A stretch of DNA of 64,000 bases from contig OY757026.1 of the NCBI GenBank assembly GCA_963580285.1, positions 81,261,817-81,325,816 on the forward strand. Reading direction: 5' to 3'. The stretch is from Lucinisca nassula (Eukaryota > Mollusca > Bivalvia > Lucinida > Lucinidae). Under the pieces are notes generated by a model, which saw nothing but the letters and a program-made list of their open reading frames with translations, searched no databases and was not told the DNA's origin. Positions 60,131-64,000 of this stretch are shown in pieces; the stretch's first letter is position 1; each line of letters starts with the position of its first letter. Made by a program: the position numbers and the translations under genes.

Positions 60131-61952
60131 TAATATTTGGTGGACCATAACTTCAAAATACTAAAGGCATAACTCTGGCAATAAATGGTGAAAACCTCGA
60201 AACTTTACACACATCTCCACCTTGTAGTCTTACTATTTACAAAGTTTCAGATTAATTGGATGAAAACTGTAGGAGGAGTTGTATGGAAATGAAAATGTTT
60301 ACTCAAATTTCCAAAGGAGCATAAGTCTATAAATATTTGGTGTACAGTAACCTTAAACTTTATGCATATCTCCACATCATAGTCTTGCTATCTACAAAGT
60401 TTCAGGTTGGTCAGATGAAAACTGTAGGAGGAGTTATCCAGAAATGAAAATGTTTATCACAATTTTCAAAGGGGCATAACTCTAATAATATTTGGTGTAT
60501 GGTTAACCTTGAAACTTTACGCACATGTCCACCTCATAGTCTTACTATCTACAAAGTTTCAGGTTAATTGAATGGAAACTGTAGGAGGAGTTATCTGGAA
60601 AAGAAAATGTTTACCGCAATTTTCAAAGGAGCATAACTCTATTAATATTTGGTGTATGGTTAACCATGAAACTTTATGCATATGTCCACCTCATAGTCTT
60701 ACTATCTACAAAGTTTCAGGTTAATCGGATGGAAACTGTAGACCGAGTTATCCACAAACGAAAATGTTTAGCGCAATTTTCAAAGGGGCATAACTCTATA
60801 TATATTTGGTGTATGGTTAACCTTGAAACTTTACACACATGTCCACCTCATAGTCTTACTATCTACAAAGTTTCAGGTTAATTGGATGTAAACTGAAGGA
60901 GAAGTTATCCAGAAACAAAAAAGTTTACGGATGGACGGACGTGGGTCGCGGACACCGACCCCATAACATAATACGACCATTTTTTCAAAATGGGCGTATG
61001 AAAATACTGAATCAGAGCAATCCAAGACAAAGGTCGGTAACTGACCTTGACCTTTGGAACTGATAAACTTTCATTCAGCTGATTGTAAATGCCATTTAGG
61101 ATGCCACTAGCTAATATACAATCAGAAAAATCCACTGTTTTGCCATTTTTCCATACTAATGTCTAAGTGACCAAATTTGACCTTGACGTTAAACATGTCA
61201 AGGTCAACCAAAGGTCATCATTTGAACATATTTGGTAGGGCCAGAGTTTCTGATGCTGCATACCAAGTTTCAAGATAATTGGCCATTCTGTTCTTGAGAA
61301 GAAGATTTTTAAAGCTTTTTACCATACATGGGCATGGCGGCCATATTGGTCATGTGACCCAGTCCTCACGAACAAACTTTCGTTCCCTCATTCCATAGAG
61401 GCTCCACATGTAATTTGGTTTCAATTGGCCAAATAGTTTTTGTGAAGAAGATAATAAGATTGAATCTGAGCCATCCTGGACAAAGGTCGGTAAATGACCT
61501 TGACCTTTGGAACTGATTGCAAATACCATTTCTGATGCCACTAGCTAACATACAATCAGAAAAATCCACTGTTTTGCCATTTTTGCATACAAATGTCTAA
61601 GTGACCAAATTTGACCTTGACGTAAAACAGGTCAAGATCAACCAAAGGTCATCATTTGAACAAACTTGGTAGGGCCCGAGTCCCTGATGCTACATACCAA
61701 GTTTTAAGATCATCAGCTATTCGGTTCTTTAGAAGAAGATTTGTAAAGGTTTTCAACATATATGGGCATGGCAGCCATATTGGTCTTGTGACCCAGTCCT
61801 CCTGAACAAACTTTCATTCCCCCTTTCTATTGAGGCTCCATATGTAATTTGGTTTCAATTGGCCAAGCCGTTTCAGAGGAGATGTTGTCTGAAAATGTTG
61901 ACGACGCAGACCCCCTTTAACCCCACTTCTAAATAGTAAAACTAGGGTTTAT

Positions 61953-62108
61953 TCGCAAAATTGCAGTATGTTTCCTCTGGCTTTCTTTGCCGGATCATTA
62001 CAGGGTCACTGATGAGGCTTTATTAGCCGAAACTACGTAGTATGACCCATCTTCTTTCTTATGAATGTTTTCATTGCTCTTAAAGGAACTCATTTTTGAT
62101 TTTAATTT
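61953..62108 (+). mobile_element. Hammerhead-bearing insert
   Basis: Foreign segment splitting M1. It holds one hammerhead and no coding sequence. It may be a fragment of a Penelope-like element or a retrozyme. Confidence 0.5.
62003..62048 (+). ncRNA. Hammerhead ribozyme, type I, short stem III
   Basis: All conserved parts are in order: stem I GGGTCA (62003-62008), core CTGATGA (62009-62015), stem II GGCT-TTATT-AGCC (62016-62028), GAAA (62029-62032), palindromic stem III CTACGTAG (62033-62040), TA, predicted cleavage after A62042, and stem I' TGACCC (62043-62048). Every stem I and stem II pair is Watson-Crick. A self-complementary short stem III is typical of hammerheads in Penelope-like elements and animal retrozymes, which act best as dimers. 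Confidence 0.85.
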
Positions 62109-62312
62109 ACAGGCTAAAGCTTATTTTTTTCTTATTTCTGCACTAAAATATTGATTGTGGGTACTCAATCAGGCGGTTCTAACGTGTTCCCACAATCTAT
62201 ATTTTGAGCAAAAACAAGGAAAATATCACAAATTTTCATCCTAAAAGTTCAGTTTTTTTTCGGCAAAAAATTTACAATGTACATGTATTTGTATAGGCGT
62301 GTTTTCGTAACA

Positions 62313-63030
62313 CAACAGGGATCCTTCAGGGCTTGAAGAGCGGTCATGCAAGCCTTCACTGCACCAGGTAAAAACTGTTTTTAAAGTTATAAATTTGTTC
62401 TGTTTAAATGTTGCTTGTTTGAGCCTCACCGCCACTTTGCACATAGCCGAGATATGACAATGCTCCAGTGTTGGTCCTGTGTGCACTTCACAGGAAGAAA
62501 ATTAGATAGGGTGACTCAAAGTTAGTTTGCAGCAGGGCACTTTAAAGTCCAGTGTCCTGAGGCACTAACATTATGCTAGTGGATTTGGGGCTCATCATCT
62601 ATATGTGAATCTTGGGAAGGTAGAAATCTGCAGGAAGCCAGATAGCTTATTGTGTCTCTTACTATTTCCAGGCCTTTATTGTATATGCCTGACTAATAGT
62701 AGGTGAACAGTTTTGATTAATCACGCAGGCGCCTGACTAATATACTAAGAAAAACAATGGAAGGATATTGGACTTTCACGCTTAATTTTGAACAAATTAC
62801 AAAATCTGCTGAAATGCCATTTTTATACTTTGAAAAACAAGTTTTCGACCTCATGTTTCGTACAGCCTTTGAAGTCATGCTACAGTGGTTATCTAAAACA
62901 TTGTCCGTAAACAAGTACGGGGTCAAGCAGCAAAATTCAAGTGCGCTAAAAATTCAATTTCGTACATGAGGCTATCGGTCAGTTCAGTTATTTGTACACG
63001 TAAACGAAGTGTTGGGTATCTTGGATTATT
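62313..63030. other. Unassigned stretch upstream of the transposase
   Basis: No recognised gene. A 70-codon ATG frame at 62757-62969 (MEGYWTFTLNFEQITKSAEM..) resembles nothing I know and is left unassigned. The transposon's left inverted repeat should lie near 62960-63030 but cannot be defined without the right end. Confidence 0.4.
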
Positions 63031-64000
63031 ATGGATATGATTGGGCGCAGACGTTTGACCGATAGGCAGTGCTGGCAAGTCGTTACTTGGTTAGATGTAG
63101 GTCAACGTCAAATCAACGTCTCTGCTAGATTTGGCATTTCACAAAGTGTGGTGAGCCGGCTATATGAGAGCTACCGCCAGATGGGAGAAGTGGCCAAAAG
63201 ATCTGGTAGGGGACGAACGCCAGCCACTTCTGCTCGGGAGGACCGGTATTTGGTAAAACCAGGCGTTACGTTCAAGGACTCTTAGTGCGCCTAAGTTACG
63301 TCAACAGCTCAGGAACGTGCGTAATGTTAACGTCAGTGTCCAGACTGTGAGAAACCGGCTAAATGACCGAAATCTTAACGCCCAAAGGACTCTGAAAGCA
63401 ACGCCATTAACACCTCGCCACCGTCGAGCTTGTTATCAGTGGGCTAGGACCCACTTCAGATGGAATCGCCAACAATGGAGTACTTTGCTTTTTACAGACA
63501 AAAGTCTGTTTTATTTGTTACGCGCTGATGGCCGGATTCGCATTTAGCGACGCAGTAAAGAGAGATATGCCCAATGTAACAGTGTTGAGCGTGACCCATT
63601 CAGAGGCGGTAGTGTTATGGTGTGGGCAGGCATCTCCCATAACCTAAAAACGGAACTTGTTGTGTTAGATGGGACAATGACTGGTCAACGTTACATAGAC
63701 CAAGTCATTGATCCACATTTACTGCCATTCATTCAACGTAATAGGGGACATTTGCATTCATGGATGTCAATATGCGTCCGCATCGAGAGAGAGTCGTCAT
63801 TAACCGTCTCCAACAAGCGGGAATTCAAACCATGGACTTGCCAGCTCGCTCTCCAGACCTTAATCCCATAGAGCATGCTTGGGATGAGCTTGGGAGATGC
63901 ATACGTAACCGACGTCACCAGCCATCAAGGTTGGCCCAGCTTCGACAAGCGCTTGTGGAAGAGTGGAATGGCATACCCCAATACGTTCTCCATCTACTTG
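63031..64000 (+). pseudogene. Tc1/mariner-superfamily transposase, decayed, truncated by the window
   Basis: N-terminal HTH part: RRRLTDRQCWQVVTWLDVGQ, INVSARFGISQSVVSRLYES and a GRGRTP hook. Middle: SVQTVRNRLNDRNLNAQ, then LLFTDKSLF with the first catalytic Asp (about 63495). Later MVWAGISHNLKTELV, a second Asp (near 63763) and SPDLNPIEHAWDELGR with the catalytic Glu about 35 residues on. Lesions: a frameshift near 63255, an in-frame TAG at 63545 where the family has Trp, and a frameshift near 63755. Cuts and pastes DNA at TA sites when intact; this copy cannot. It continues beyond 64000. Confidence 0.87.

Larger units (their letters stand above)
59411..60991 (+). mobile_element. Satellite-cored element T9, nested in T8
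   Basis: Left ACAAGAGCTCCGCAAGCGGG GCATAAT. Core of about five roughly 158-bp units at 60120-60920 (GCATAACTCT, CTACAAAGTTTCAGGTTAAT). Right TTTTTTCAAAATGGGCGTAT. Removing it rejoins AGAAGAT with AAAATACTGAATC of T8. Confidence 0.7.
58290..61905 (+). mobile_element. Satellite-cored element T8, containing T9
   Basis: Left end AAGAGGCCCTTGGGCAACTA TGCTCACC. Four units of about 435 bp (AATGACCTTGACCTTTGGAA, CTTGGTAGGGCCAGAGTCCC, TGGTCATGTGACCCAGTCCT). The right end reaches GTTGACGACGCAGA and then meets an M1 MITE, so the terminal hairpin is lost. Confidence 0.65.
61906..62312. mobile_element. MITE M1 interrupted by a hammerhead-bearing insert
   Basis: Left ACCCCCTTTAACCCCACTT and right TATAGGCGTGTTTTCGTAA ends, palindrome partly deleted. 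About 155 bp at 61953-62108 are foreign. Confidence 0.65.

Noticed and set aside
62757..62969. 70-codon ATG frame as a host exon
   Set aside because: No splice sites in suitable positions were seen, no recognisable domain, and it overlaps an open frame on the other strand.

Overview
Eukaryotic, very repeat-rich DNA, most likely from a bivalve mollusc or a similar lophotrochozoan. The inference rests on long introns, several tRNA-derived SINEs, non-LTR and LTR retrotransposons, many palindromic MITEs, hammerhead ribozymes, and satellite-cored elements resembling the 'pearl'/Helitron-type elements described in bivalves. There is no bacterial gene organisation. Most open frames are chance openings inside repeats.

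Layout. 1-6296: an RNase H-bearing LINE (reading +) split by a 5.06-kb LTR retrotransposon (949-6008) that has a gag gene but no recognisable pol. 6300-10500: MITEs, SINE-like repeats and a decayed LINE RT fragment. 10518-13219: the first satellite-cored element (T1). 13.4-16.6 kb: palindromes, MITEs and a (TA)n tract. 16570-20600: an almost complete APE/RT LINE on the minus strand, broken by two stops and a frameshift. 20.7-32.7 kb: hairpin MITEs, a 333-bp tandem array (T2), a cluster of three SINEs and a 39-bp minisatellite. 33064-55987: three exons of one host gene on the minus strand, with splice sites and phases that fit; I read it as the C-terminal part of an SPFH/Band 7-like protein. 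Its introns (7.2 and 15.1 kb) hold SINEs, a pogo-like element, nested arrays (T3/T4, T6/T7), a 1.9-kb (GTAA)n tract and a decayed hammerhead. 56-62.3 kb: more MITEs, an alternating inverted-repeat array, nested elements T8/T9, and a well-formed hammerhead ribozyme at 62003-62048. 63031-64000: a decayed Tc1/mariner transposase running off the right edge.

Repeat names used here. M1, M2 and M7: MITEs built round a long palindrome with the core GGCGGTTCTAACGAGT or a close variant. M3: MITE around the 8276-8340 palindrome. M4: about 210-bp MITE starting TAACCCTTATC with a CAGATGGCTTC..GAAGCCATCTG stem. M5: about 225-bp MITE with a GACGCCGC..GCGGCGTC stem. M6: MITE with an AAAATGTGAGTAGCTTTTGC stem. 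M8: MITE beginning near AGTATTGGGACAGA. R1: about 300-bp SINE-like repeat. T1-T9: elements with distinct ends and a core of tandem repeats.

The only host gene I can support is the three-exon gene. Everything else is mobile, derived from mobile DNA, satellite, or unassigned. All alignments were done by eye; copy numbers, periods and outer repeat edges are approximate.
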